DNA of 64,000 bases, taken from NCBI RefSeq assembly GCF_029870955.1, contig NZ_PGFQ01000001.1, positions 1,426,001 through 1,490,000 on the forward strand, read 5' to 3'. The notes under the pieces were generated by a model, which saw only the letters and a program-made list of their open reading frames with translations, searched no databases and was not told the DNA's origin. Source of the stretch: Sulfitobacter faviae (GTDB lineage: Bacteria; Pseudomonadota; Alphaproteobacteria; Rhodobacterales; Rhodobacteraceae). The translations under genes were made by a program, and so were the position numbers. Shown here one piece after another: positions 27,392-36,304 of this stretch (its first letter is position 1; each line of letters begins with the position of its first letter).

Positions 27392-27751
27392 GCCATCGCC
27401 TGCCCGCGGGTGGGCGATCTGACGGCTGGCATAGCCACTTTATGTTTCAGCCTTGATGTGCGCCCTCGAAGTCACGCCAAACCTTACCAAATCGCCTACC
27501 CGGTGGGGCGGGCAGGCGATGGCCCGGCGCCTGCGGCTTGACTCCGGGCCGGGATGGTAACCGTCACCGAAGGGTCAGCGCCTGACCGCGGGTTGGCGTA
27601 CCGGAGGCTGTCAAAGCCACTTTATGGTTCAACCATGATGTGTGTCCGACACGGGGCGCCCAGCCTAACCAAATCGCCTACCCGTCCGGGCGGGCAGGCG
27701 ATGGCCCGGCGCCTGCGGCTTGATTCCGGGCCAAGGTGGTAACCGTCACCG
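27392..27751. repeat. Two tandem copies of a 178-bp intergenic repeat (period 182)
   Basis: The 419-bp gap between hemE and hemF contains no gene. Copy 1 is 27392-27569 and copy 2 is 27574-27751. The last 84 bases of each (from 27486 and 27668) differ at about seven positions; the first halves are more diverged but alignable (TAGCCACTTTATG versus AAGCCACTTTATG). Each copy contains nested inverted repeats: GGCCATCGCCTGCCCG at 27391-27406 is the exact reverse complement of 27509-27524 and also of 27691-27706, and GGCCCGG/CCGGGCC flank the segment at 27521-27550. This looks like a REP/BIME-style element. Confidence 0.8.
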
Positions 27752-27791
27752 CTCGGTCTCGCCGAGACTTGGTTCCGGGACTAGGTTCTGC

Positions 27792-28671
27792 TTACACCCA
27801 CTTCGCCATCGGCGGCAGGCTCATCAGAACCGCATCCGGATCATGCCCCGTCTCCAGACCAAACTTCGTCCCCCGGTCATAGACGAGGTTATACTCGGCA
27901 TAGATCCCCCGGTGGCGCAGTTGCACGTCCTTGTCGTCCATGTCCCACGGAATCTCGCGCCGTTTGTCGACCACGGGCACATAGGCGGGCAGGAACGCGC
28001 GGCCCACATCCTGTGTCAGCGCGAAATCCGCCTCCCAATCGCCGCTGTTGCGGTCATCGTAAAAGATGCCACCCACACCCCGCGCGCGTTTGCGATGGGG
28101 ATGTAGAAATACTCATCCGCCCAAGCCTTCAACTCATCATAGAGCGTGGCCCCATGCGGATCGCAGGCGGCCTTCATCTCGGCATGGAAATGGTCGGTGT
28201 CCTCGTCATACTCGATACAAGGGTTCAAATCCGCACCGCCGCCAAACCACCATGCATGGGGGTCCAGAACATGCGGGTGTTCATATGCACCGCTGGCACA
28301 TGTGGGTTTTGCATATGCGCGACCAGACTGATGCCCGAGGCCCAAAAGCGCGGTTCTTCGGCCATGCCGGGCAACCCCTTGCGCGCGGCCATGGCGGCCT
28401 GCGCCCGCTCGCCCAACTCGCCGTAGACGGTGGAGATATTCACGCCCACCTTCTCGAACACACGCCCCCCGCGCATGACGGACATTTCACCGCCACCGGC
28501 GTCCGATCCATCGGGGGCAGTACGGGTGGTGTTGCTGACCACGAAACGCCCGGCCTCTTCCTCGCCCACATGACGCGCTTCGATGTGGTGAAACGCCTGA
28601 ACGATGTCATCGCGAAGCTTGCGGAACCAATCCGCCGCGCGTGTCTTTTGATCTTGCATGTCGTCGGTCAT
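27792..28671 (-). CDS. hemF: Oxygen-dependent coproporphyrinogen III oxidase, frameshifted
   Basis: Aerobic enzyme converting coproporphyrinogen to protoporphyrinogen IX, about 294 residues when repaired. [56 protein letters not shown] and [21 protein letters not shown] are family signatures. One C (coding strand) is missing in the run at 28258-28262 (giving [12 protein letters not shown]) and one at 28097-28100 (giving [17 protein letters not shown]). Such an essential gene being broken twice supports sequence error rather than decay. It converges on hemE and is followed by idi upstream on the same strand. Confidence 0.93.
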
Positions 28672-28689
28672 CTCTGGCCCGCCTTTCTG

Positions 28690-29220
28690 TTATTCCATCG
28701 CCCCGCCGCCAAGGATCAGACCTTCGTGTTCGGCCATGTAAATCCGCAGCCAAGGCGTATATGCATCGGGGTGCTGCGCGAGGTCGGCATGTAGATCGCC
28801 GAGGGTGATCCAGCGCGTCGCCATCACCTCATCAGGATTTTCCATGATCGTCAGATCCGGCGCGGCATGGGCGAGATAGACCTCAACCACCTCATGCTCG
28901 ATCAGCCCGCCGCCGACATCGGCACGGTATTCGACCCGGCCCCGGTGCTGCAAGGTCAGCCCGGTGATCCCCAACTCTTCGTCCAAACGCCGCGCGGCGC
29001 AGTCCTCGGACGGCTCATCCCAATGCGGATGCGTGCAGCAGGTGTTCGCCCAAAGACCGGGGGTGTGATATTTGCCAAGCGCGCGCTGCTGCATCAGCAG
29101 CTTGCCGTTGGAGATGACGAAAACGGAAACCGCCATATGCCGCAAACCGCGTTCATGCGCGGCGAGCTTTTCGACCGGTTGCAGGGTGCCGTCGACCCAG
29201 GCGGGGACCATGATCTCCAT
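28690..29220 (-). CDS. idi: Isopentenyl-diphosphate delta-isomerase, type 1
   Basis: A 176-residue Nudix-fold enzyme interconverting IPP and DMAPP. Metal and catalytic residues are in NTCCTHPHWDEPSEDCAARRLDEELGI (catalytic Cys in the TCC motif, plus the Nudix-type glutamates), with AVSVFVISNGKLLMQQRAL upstream. It ends 18 bases before the hemF start, so the two are probably one transcript. Pairing isoprenoid and haem genes fits quinone/haem supply, but this is inference. Confidence 0.93.
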   Translation of the reverse strand: MEIMVPAWVDGTLQPVEKLAAHERGLRHMAVSVFVISNGKLLMQQRALGKYHTPGLWANTCCTHPHWDEPSEDCAARRLDEELGITGLTLQHRGRVEYRADVGGGLIEHEVVEVYLAHAAPDLTIMENPDEVMATRWITLGDLHADLAQHPDAYTPWLRIYMAEHEGLILGGGAME

Positions 29221-29415
29221 CAGATGCGGCTTACCGTTGTGTTCATCTCACCCTCGGCGCAGAAGAAATTCACCGGCAGTTATCGGGGGATTTCCCCCTA
29301 GTCTCAACCGCTAACCGGCCCGCCCTGCGCCCGTGCTACCTTTTGGCGCAGTGAGCATCCTTTACCCCTTCGCCCCAAACGCTAGTTTCAAGCCAGACAG
29401 ACAAAGGAACTCACA

Positions 29416-29885
29416 ATGAACATGCGTATCGCGTCGATCTTCGCCATCTACCTTGGGGCCACCCCCTTTGGGCGGAAAGCCATGCCTCCGGTGACGCCGA
29501 AGCCGGGGAAAAGGTCTTTCGTAAATGCAAAAGCTGCCACATGATTTCGGATGATGAGGGCAACGATATCCAAAAAGGGGGCCGTACGGGGCCGAACCTT
29601 TATGGGATCTACAACCGCGTGGCGGGGTCCGTCGAAGACTACCGCTATGGCGATTCCATCGTGGCTGCGGGCGAGGCCGGGCTGACATGGGACGAAGAGA
29701 GTTTCACAGGCTACGTCGCCGACCCCAAGGGGTTTCTGGCCGAGTATCTTGATACGAAACGGGCCAAGTCGAAAATGTCTTATCGTCTGAGAGACGAGGA
29801 AGACGCGAAAGACGTATGGGCCTATCTGGTCTCCGTCGGGCCGGAAGTGACCGAGACTGAAGAAGCGGCAGAGCCGACCGAGTAA
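29416..29885 (+). CDS. Periplasmic class I cytochrome c (c2-like), frameshifted in the signal peptide
   Basis: About 156 residues when repaired. AAAGGAA precedes the ATG. One C is missing at 29462-29466; adding it gives a signal peptide MNMRIASIFAIYLGATPLWA directly followed by ESHASGDAEAGEKVF. CKSCH is the covalent haem motif; the sixth ligand is the Met in KSKMSYRL. GPNLYGIYNR is typical of cytochrome c2/c552. An acidic Glu/Thr tail extends the C-terminus. It probably shuttles electrons between the bc1 complex and an oxidase or other reductase. A strong terminator follows. Confidence 0.85.
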
Positions 29886-29907
29886 TTCGCGCATTCAGCG
29901 CAATGCG

Positions 29908-29934
29908 AAAGGGGGCCATCTGGCCCCCTTTTTT
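29908..29934. terminator. Terminator between cytochrome c and the Fe-ADH gene
   Basis: AAAGGGGGCCA, loop TC, TGGCCCCCTTTTTT. The stem is symmetric with A and T runs on either side, so it can serve both converging transcripts. Confidence 0.9.
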
Positions 29935-29942
29935 GTTTTGGA

Positions 29943-31088
29943 TCAGAAGCAGTCGCGCAGCAGTTGCGTGACGTTCTCTTTGTTAAGCTCAATGGGGTTG
30001 CCACCGCAGCTGGGGTCTTGCAGGGCCGAGGCCACCAGCGCGTCGATGTCGGGGTCGGTCACCCCAAGGGCAGTCAGCGAGCTGGGGATGTTCAACTCTT
30101 CGTTCAGCTTGCCGACGAAATCGTAGAACCCGTCAGAGCCGCCCACGATATCAAGATAGGCCGCCGCCTTGGCCAGCCGCTCCTCGATTGCGGGGCGGTT
30201 CATGCGCAGAACCGGCTGCATGACCACGGCGTTGGTGGTGCCGTGATGCGTGTGATGCACCGCGCCGATCGGGTGGCTGATGGCATGGATCGCACCCAGC
30301 CCCTTTTGGAACGCCGTAGCGCCCATGGCGGCTGCGGACATCATATGACCCCGCGCCTCAAGATCACTGCCATCGGCATAGGCGCGGGGCAGGTATTCCT
30401 TGACCAGACGCATCCCTTCCAGCGCCATGCCTTGGCTCATCGGGTGGTAATGCGGCGAGCAGAAGGCTTCGAGACAATGGGCGAAAGCATCCATCCCAGT
30501 GCCTGCCGTGATCATCGGCGGCATGCCGACGGTCAGTTCTGGGTCGCAGATCACGACGGCGGGGAGCATCTTGGGGTGGAAGATGATCTTTTTCTCATGG
30601 GTCTGGGAATTGGTGATGACGCTGGCACGCCCCACTTCCGAGCCTGTGCCGGCGGTCGTCGGCACGGCCACGATGGGCGCGATGCCGCCGGCGTCGGCGC
30701 GGGTCCACCAATCGCCGATATCCTCGAAATCCCACAGGGGGCGGGTTTGGCCCGCCATGAAGGCGATGACCTTGCCCAGATCGAGACCGGAGCCACCGCC
30801 AAAGGCGATCACACCGTCATGGCCGCCGTCGCGGTAGACCTTGATGCCCGCCTCGGCGTTCATCTCGGTCGGGTTCGGGTCAACGTCTGAGAACATCGCG
30901 CGGCCCAGACCTTCGGCCTCCATCAGGTCCAGCGTGGACTGGGTGATGGGCAGATAGGCCAGCCCCTTGTCGGTGACCAGCAGCGGCTTCTTGATACCCG
31001 CGGCGGCGCAGGCCTCGGCAATCTCTTTAATCCGGCCCGCGCCGAAACGGATGGCGGTAGGGTAAGACCAATTGGCAGTCAGGGACAT
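29943..31088 (-). CDS. Iron-containing alcohol dehydrogenase
   Basis: A 381-residue NAD(P)-dependent dehydrogenase of the group III Fe-ADH family. FGGGSGLDLGKVIAFM is the nucleotide-binding region and VPTTAGTGSEVGRASVI the first signature. The metal ligands are in GTGMDAFAHCLEAF (Asp, His) and HAISHPIGAVHHTHHG (two His). It is the last gene of the TRAP-ligase operon, starting three bases after the aldehyde dehydrogenase. In context it would oxidise the hydroxyl of a gamma-glutamylated amino alcohol to the aldehyde. Confidence 0.9.
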   Translation of the reverse strand: MSLTANWSYPTAIRFGAGRIKEIAEACAAAGIKKPLLVTDKGLAYLPITQSTLDLMEAEGLGRAMFSDVDPNPTEMNAEAGIKVYRDGGHDGVIAFGGGSGLDLGKVIAFMAGQTRPLWDFEDIGDWWTRADAGGIAPIVAVPTTAGTGSEVGRASVITNSQTHEKKIIFHPKMLPAVVICDPELTVGMPPMITAGTGMDAFAHCLEAFCSPHYHPMSQGMALEGMRLVKEYLPRAYADGSDLEARGHMMSAAAMGATAFQKGLGAIHAISHPIGAVHHTHHGTTNAVVMQPVLRMNRPAIEERLAKAAAYLDIVGGSDGFYDFVGKLNEELNIPSSLTALGVTDPDIDALVASALQDPSCGGNPIELNKENVTQLLRDCF

Positions 31089-31091
31089 GTC

Positions 31092-32465
31092 TCAGGCTTT
31101 CTTGAGGTGGTAGGATTTGGGGCGTGTCAGCGCGTGATAGCCCAGTTCAGACAGGCCCGCGCCGCGCCCGGTTTGCTTGCAGCCGGTCCAGCACAGCGCC
31201 GGGTCCAGATAGTCGGCACGGTTCATGAAGACGGTGCCGGTTTCCAACCGCTGGCCGATGGCCTCGGCGGCCTCGGCATCGGCGGTAAAGATCGCGGCGC
31301 TGAGGCCAAACTGGCTGTCGTTCATCAGCGCAATGGCTTCTTCGTCGTCCTTGACCGGCATGATGCCGACAACGGGGCCGAAGCTTTCGTCACGCATGAC
31401 GCGCATCTCATGGGTCACATCGGTGAGCACCTGCGGGGTCAAATAGGCACCGCCATCGTCGGCGGGCATTCTATCGATGTGCGCCTTGGCACCAGCGGCG
31501 ACGGCCTCATCAATCTGCGCGCGAACCTCATTGGCGAAACGCACATTGGCCATCGGGCCGAGCGTCGTGGCCTGATCCAGCGGATTGCCGAGGTTGAGGT
31601 TATTCACCCATGCCACGGCTTTCTCGACAAAGGCGTCATAGAGGCTTTCGTGCACATAGATCCGTTCGATCCCGCAGCAGCACTGGCCCGCGTTGAACAT
31701 CGCCCCGTCCATCACGCCATCAACCGCCGCGTCGAGATTGGCATCGGCCCGGACATAGGCGGGGTCTTTGCCGCCCAACTCGGTCGCGACGCCGGTGAAA
31801 GTGCCCGCCGCCGCGCGCTCCATCGCCTGACCACCGCCGACAGAGCCGGTGAAGTTGACGAAATCAAAGGCGTTGTCGGCGATCAACGCCGAGGTGGTCT
31901 CATGGCTCAGCACGACGTTCTGAAACACATCCTCGGACACGCCGGCGGCGCGGTAGGCATCGGCGAGGTGTTCACCGACCAGAATGGTCTGCGAGGCATG
32001 CTTCAGGATCACCGAATTGCCCGCGATCAGCGCAGGCGCGATGGTGTTGTTCGCGGTCATATAGGGGTAGTTCCACGGTGCCACGACGAAAACCACGCCA
32101 TGCGGCTCACGCATAATCTTGCGGCTGAAGGCGGCGCTGTCCTCGATCACCTTGGGCGCCAGCGCATCGGCGGCGATCTTGGCCATGTGGCTGGTGCGCT
32201 CCTGCAGCCCGCCGAACTCACCGCCGTAGCGCACCGGGCGGCCCATCTGATGGGCCAGTTCCTCGGTCATCCGGTCGGTGGAATTCTCAATCTCTTTCAG
32301 CGCGGCCATCACCAGATCGACACGCTCCTGCAAGGGGCGCGCAGCCCATGCCTTTTGCGCGCGGCGCGCGCGGGCGACAGCCTCTTGCGCTGCTTCCGTG
32401 CTCAGGGTTTCGCGCTCCGCATAGACCGAACCGTCAATCGGAGAGATACATTTTACCGTCGTCAT
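31092..32465 (-). CDS. Aldehyde dehydrogenase
   Basis: A 457-residue NAD(P)-dependent enzyme. APWNYPYMTANNTIAPALIAGN is the cofactor site, FTGSVGGG the dinucleotide loop, Glu229 in TELGGKDP the general base, and Cys263 in NAGQCCCGIERIY the nucleophile. It sits between the glutamine-synthetase-like ligase (two-base gap) and the Fe-ADH (three-base gap). The expected reaction here is oxidation of a gamma-glutamylamino-aldehyde to the acid, as PuuC does in the Puu pathway; this is inferred from context. Confidence 0.9.
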   Translation of the reverse strand: MTTVKCISPIDGSVYAERETLSTEAAQEAVARARRAQKAWAARPLQERVDLVMAALKEIENSTDRMTEELAHQMGRPVRYGGEFGGLQERTSHMAKIAADALAPKVIEDSAAFSRKIMREPHGVVFVVAPWNYPYMTANNTIAPALIAGNSVILKHASQTILVGEHLADAYRAAGVSEDVFQNVVLSHETTSALIADNAFDFVNFTGSVGGGQAMERAAAGTFTGVATELGGKDPAYVRADANLDAAVDGVMDGAMFNAGQCCCGIERIYVHESLYDAFVEKAVAWVNNLNLGNPLDQATTLGPMANVRFANEVRAQIDEAVAAGAKAHIDRMPADDGGAYLTPQVLTDVTHEMRVMRDESFGPVVGIMPVKDDEEAIALMNDSQFGLSAAIFTADAEAAEAIGQRLETGTVFMNRADYLDPALCWTGCKQTGRGAGLSELGYHALTRPKSYHLKKA

Positions 32466-32467
32466 TC

Positions 32468-33832
32468 TCAGGCCCTTTCAAAGCCGCGGGCGATTTCCCA
32501 ATCGGTCACCACCCGGTCATATTCTTCCTGCTCCCATTCCGCCGCGCGGGTGTAATGGGTCACTACATCGTCGCCCAAGACCTCGCGCAGGAACGTCGAG
32601 CCGCGCAGGGTCTCGGTCGCTGCCCGCAGGGTCTGGGGGATATCGACAGCGTCGGACTCGCCATAAGCATCGCCGCGTGTGGGCGGGGCAAGCTCCATCT
32701 TGTCTTCGATCCCTTTGATTCCGGCAGCCAGCATGACCGTCTGCGCCAGATAAGGGTTTAGGTCCGATCCGCCAATACGGCATTCGACCCGCACGCCCTT
32801 TGTCCCTGCCCCGCAGAGGCGGAAACCCGCGGTGCGGTTGTCGACGGACCAGACGGTCTTGGTCGGGGCGAAGGTGCCTTTGGCGAAGCGCTTGTAGCTG
32901 TTCACATAGGGGGCGAGGAAATAGGTATATTCCGGCGCATAGGCGATCAGACCGGCCATATAGTGGCGCATCAGGTCGGACATGCCCAACTCGCCCTCGC
33001 TATCAAAGAAAGCCGCTTCGCCGTCTTTCCACAGCGACTGATGGACGTGGCTGGAAGAGCCGACGCGGTCCTTGTGCCACTTGGGCAGGAAGCTTGCCGC
33101 ATGACCCTGCTGCCAAGCGATCTCCTTGACCGCATGTTTGGCAATCGTGTGATAATCGGCGCAATCAAGCGTCTTTGAATAGCGGATGTTGAGCTCTTCC
33201 TGACCGGCCTCGGCCTCGCCTTTGGAGTTCTCAATCGGCAGACCGGCGGCGAAGAGATGGTTGCGCAGCGGGCGCATCACGTTCTCTTCCTTGGTGGTCT
33301 GAAGGATGTTGTAGTCTTCGTTATAGCCGCTGATCGGCGTGAGGTCGCGGTAGCCGCCCTTGCGGATCGCGTCAAAGCTCTGCTCGAAAAGGAAAAACTC
33401 CAGCTCGGTCGCCATCATCGCGTCGAAACCCAGTTCCTTCAGCCGCGCGATCTGTTTCTTCAGCATGGCGCGCGGGGAATGCGGCACCGGCTGGTGGGTG
33501 TCGTGATCCAGCACGTCGCAGAGCACCATCACCGTGCCCTCGAGCCACGGCACCGGGCGGATCGTGTCGAGGTCCGGCTGCATCACATAGTCGCCGTAAC
33601 CCGTCTCCCACGAGGTGGAGGCAAAGCCTTCGGGCGTGGCCATCTCAAGGTCGGTGGCCAGCAGGTAGTTGCAGCAATGGGTTTCTTTGTAAGAGGTCTC
33701 GACGAAGTTGACGGCATGGAAGCGCTTGCCCATCAACCGGCCTTGCATATCCACAAGGCAAGCAAGAACCGTATCGACGGATCCCTCTTTGACCAGTTTT
33801 TTCAGCGCGTCGAATGTCAGTGTGCCGGGCAT
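32468..33832 (-). CDS. Glutamine-synthetase-like ligase (gamma-glutamylamide synthetase type)
   Basis: A 454-residue GlnT/PuuA/IpuC-type member. ATP and metal ligands are kept: ATELEFFLFE (Glu143, Glu145), ENSKGEAEAGQEELN (residues 201-215), SSSHVHQSLW (residues 249-258), NSYKRF, and GVRVECRIGGSDLNPY. It lacks the adenylylation Tyr loop of GlnA-I, and it is embedded in a catabolic operon, so ammonia assimilation is unlikely. Relatives attach glutamate to putrescine, ethanolamine or alaninol. Flanked by the TRAP binding protein and the aldehyde dehydrogenase. Confidence 0.88.
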   Translation of the reverse strand: MPGTLTFDALKKLVKEGSVDTVLACLVDMQGRLMGKRFHAVNFVETSYKETHCCNYLLATDLEMATPEGFASTSWETGYGDYVMQPDLDTIRPVPWLEGTVMVLCDVLDHDTHQPVPHSPRAMLKKQIARLKELGFDAMMATELEFFLFEQSFDAIRKGGYRDLTPISGYNEDYNILQTTKEENVMRPLRNHLFAAGLPIENSKGEAEAGQEELNIRYSKTLDCADYHTIAKHAVKEIAWQQGHAASFLPKWHKDRVGSSSHVHQSLWKDGEAAFFDSEGELGMSDLMRHYMAGLIAYAPEYTYFLAPYVNSYKRFAKGTFAPTKTVWSVDNRTAGFRLCGAGTKGVRVECRIGGSDLNPYLAQTVMLAAGIKGIEDKMELAPPTRGDAYGESDAVDIPQTLRAATETLRGSTFLREVLGDDVVTHYTRAAEWEQEEYDRVVTDWEIARGFERA

Positions 33833-33857
33833 GTTCTGTCCACTTCAGGGGTAAGGC

Positions 33858-33880
33858 GGGGGCGCAGGCAGCGCGCCCCC
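33858..33880 (-). other. Intercistronic stem-loop between the TRAP binding protein and ligase genes
   Basis: GGGGGCGC (33858-33865) and GCGCCCCC (33873-33880) form an 8-bp GC stem with a 7-base loop, and no T-run follows on the minus strand. Such structures after binding-protein genes usually protect the upstream mRNA or cause partial termination, so the binding protein is made in excess. Confidence 0.6.
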
Positions 33881-33890
33881 GGTTGTCGGT

Positions 33891-34928
33891 TCAGCCGTTG
33901 GTGTAGGGCGGACCGGCTTTGTTGATGACTTCGTTATAGTCGCGGAAGATTTGCACAATCTTGGCGTGCACTTCGCCTTCTTCGGCGATCTCTGTCCAGA
34001 AGTCCTTGGCCGCGTTTTCAACCTCGGCCCATTCGTCGGCAGGCACGGTGCTGAGCTTGAGCTTGTCGCCCTGCGCCCGCAGACGCGCCTCGCCGCCCCA
34101 GTACCACTGGTTGCGGTAGGTGTGGCCTGCTTCGATCCCCGCCATGACCAACTGTTTGAGGTGATCCGGCAAATCGGCCCACTGCTGCTGGTTGACGAAG
34201 AACGACCCGATCCAAGCACCTGAGATGTTGTTGGTCAGGAAGTAGTCGGTCACATCGGCCCAGCCGACGGTGTAGTCCTCGGTGATGCCGGACCACGCCA
34301 TGCCGTCGAGCTCGCCTGTTTGCACGGCGACCTCGGCGTCCTCGTAGGGAATGTTCACCGGCACCACGCCGAACTTCGACAGGAAGCGGCCCGCGGTGGG
34401 GAAGGTGTAGAGCTTCAGACCGTCCAGATCGGCGACCGATTTGATCTCTTTGGTGGTGTTGAAGTTGCAGGGGTCTTGGCCCGCAGCCGACAGCCATTCA
34501 ACGCCGACCTTGGCGTATTCCTCTTTCCAGATTTCGGCCAAACCGTACTGGTTGAACAGCACCGGCACGTCGAGGATGTGCTTGGTGGCAAAGGGGAAGT
34601 AACCGCCGAATTGTTGCAGCGGCGTGGGCGAGGCCATGGAGTCGTCATCGGAATGCACCATGTCGATGGTGCCGCGCTGCATGGCTTGGAACAGCTCACC
34701 GGTGGGCACGATCTGGTCGGCGTAGAACAGTTCGATCTCCATCTCGCCATTGGCGGCGGCATTGATGTAATCGACCGCGGGTTTGGTCACCTGCTCACCC
34801 AGAGCGGCGCCGGCATAGGTCTGCATGCGCCATTTGATCGGCGCTTGGGCATGCACGATAGAGGGCGCGGCGAGGGCCGCAGGGGCGGCGACGGCGGCCC
34901 CGGATAGAAACTTTCTGCGAGTGGTCAT
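33891..34928 (-). CDS. TRAP transporter substrate-binding protein, DctP type, with Tat signal
   Basis: A 345-residue periplasmic receptor. The start at 34928 has AAAGGAGA six bases upstream. The signal has the twin-arginine pattern TTRRKFLSG followed by a hydrophobic Ala-rich stretch and VHAQA, so export folded through Tat is likely. The mature part shows WRMQTYAG, YADQIVPTGELFQAMQRGTIDM and PDHLKQLV, typical of DctP. DctP proteins with this Tat/TTRRKFL type bind carboxylates or amines; the ligand here should carry an amine or alcohol if the operon model holds. Confidence 0.9.
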   Translation of the reverse strand: MTTRRKFLSGAAVAAPAALAAPSIVHAQAPIKWRMQTYAGAALGEQVTKPAVDYINAAANGEMEIELFYADQIVPTGELFQAMQRGTIDMVHSDDDSMASPTPLQQFGGYFPFATKHILDVPVLFNQYGLAEIWKEEYAKVGVEWLSAAGQDPCNFNTTKEIKSVADLDGLKLYTFPTAGRFLSKFGVVPVNIPYEDAEVAVQTGELDGMAWSGITEDYTVGWADVTDYFLTNNISGAWIGSFFVNQQQWADLPDHLKQLVMAGIEAGHTYRNQWYWGGEARLRAQGDKLKLSTVPADEWAEVENAAKDFWTEIAEEGEVHAKIVQIFRDYNEVINKAGPPYTNG

Positions 34929-34978
34929 ACGTCTCTCCTTTGTTGAAATGTCAGGCCGTCTTTGCGCGGCTCTCATTG

Positions 34979-36304
34979 TTATTTGTCGTAGATGTAATCG
35001 GGCAGCCATGTCGCGATCTCGGGGAAGACCATGACAAGTATCAGCGCCAAGACCATCACCAGCACGAAGGGCGTGATCGACGCATAGATGTCGCGCAGGG
35101 TGATCTCGGGCGGGGCCATGGCGCGCATGAGGAACAGGTTATAGCCGAAGGGCGGCGTCATATAGGCGATCTGCGTGGTGATCGTGTAAAGGATACCATA
35201 CCAGATCAGATCAAAGCCCAGCGCACCGACCAAGGGCACATAGAGCGGCGCCACGATCACCAGCATCGCCGTATCATCTAGGAAGGTGCCCATGATGATG
35301 AAGCTAAGCTGCATCATGATCAGGATCATCCAGGGGCTGAGGTTCATCTTTTCGGTGAACAGGCTCTCAATCGCCTTCACCGCGCCCAGCCCGTCAAAGA
35401 CCGCGCCAAAGGCGAGGGCGGCGAGGATGATCCACATGAACATGCAGGTGATGCCCAAGGTGTTGCGCACGGAGTTCTCGAAAACTTCGCGGGTCATGCG
35501 GCCCTTGAGAACGGCAGCAAAAAATGCCGCCGCAGCCCCGATGGCCGAGCTTTCGACCAAGCTGGTCCACCCGTTGACGAAAGGCACCATCATCACCGCA
35601 AAGATCACCAGCGGCAGGATGCCCGCCCGCAGCAGACGCAGTTTCTCGGCACGGGGAATGTCGCGATCCTCGGCCGAGAGGATGGGACCAAGTTCGGGAT
35701 TCATCCGGCAGCGGATGACGATATAGGCGATGAACATCGCTGCCATCATCAACCCCGGGATGACCCCGGCAAGCCACAACTGCCCCACCGGCTGCCGCGC
35801 GATCATCGCGTAGAGCACCAGCACCACCGAAGGCGGCACGAGGATGCCAAGGCTCGACCCCGCTTGGATCACCCCCGTGACCATCCTTTTGTCATAGCCG
35901 CGTTTCAGCAGTTCCGGCAGCGCGATGGTCGACCCAATCGCCATGCCCGCCACGCTGAGCCCATTCATCGCCGAGATCAGCACCATCAGGCCAATCGTGC
36001 CAATCGCCAGCCCGCCGCGCACCCCGCCCATCCAGACGTGGAACATGCGGTAAAGGTCATCGGCGATGCGGCTTTCGCTGAGGACATAGCCCATGAAGAT
36101 GAACATCGGCAGCGTCAGCAGCGGATACCATTTCATCAGCTTCATCGCGGCGGCGAAACCGATGTCATAGCCGCCCTTGTCGCCCCAGAGCAGCAGCGCC
36201 GAAACCACGGCGATAAAGCCGATGGCGCCAAACACCCGCTGGCCGGTCAGTAGCATCAGCATCATTGACGAGAACATCAATGTCGCAATCATTTCATAGG
36301 ACAT
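34979..36304 (-). CDS. TRAP transporter large permease, DctM type
   Basis: A 441-residue protein of about 12 membrane segments. LPMFIFMGYVLSESRIADDLYRMFHVWMGGVRGGLAIGTI, SAMNGLSVAGMAIGSTIALPEL and GSSLGILVPPSVVLVLYAM are standard DctM signatures, with MTPPFGYNLFLMRAM near the C-terminus. The start overlaps the small permease stop by one base (TGATG). With DctQ and DctP it makes a sodium-driven secondary importer. Confidence 0.94.
   Translation of the reverse strand: MSYEMIATLMFSSMMLMLLTGQRVFGAIGFIAVVSALLLWGDKGGYDIGFAAAMKLMKWYPLLTLPMFIFMGYVLSESRIADDLYRMFHVWMGGVRGGLAIGTIGLMVLISAMNGLSVAGMAIGSTIALPELLKRGYDKRMVTGVIQAGSSLGILVPPSVVLVLYAMIARQPVGQLWLAGVIPGLMMAAMFIAYIVIRCRMNPELGPILSAEDRDIPRAEKLRLLRAGILPLVIFAVMMVPFVNGWTSLVESSAIGAAAAFFAAVLKGRMTREVFENSVRNTLGITCMFMWIILAALAFGAVFDGLGAVKAIESLFTEKMNLSPWMILIMMQLSFIIMGTFLDDTAMLVIVAPLYVPLVGALGFDLIWYGILYTITTQIAYMTPPFGYNLFLMRAMAPPEITLRDIYASITPFVLVMVLALILVMVFPEIATWLPDYIYDK

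Noticed and set aside
27373..27791. Replication origin next to hemE, as in Caulobacter
   Set aside because: The gap is GC-rich, has no DnaA boxes or AT-rich unwinding element that I can see, and is filled by the tandem repeat; no parAB, gid or dnaA genes are nearby.
32468..33832. Housekeeping glutamine synthetase glnA
   Set aside because: Length, divergence of motifs from GlnA-I and its position in a catabolic operon without glnB argue for a gamma-glutamylamide synthetase type.
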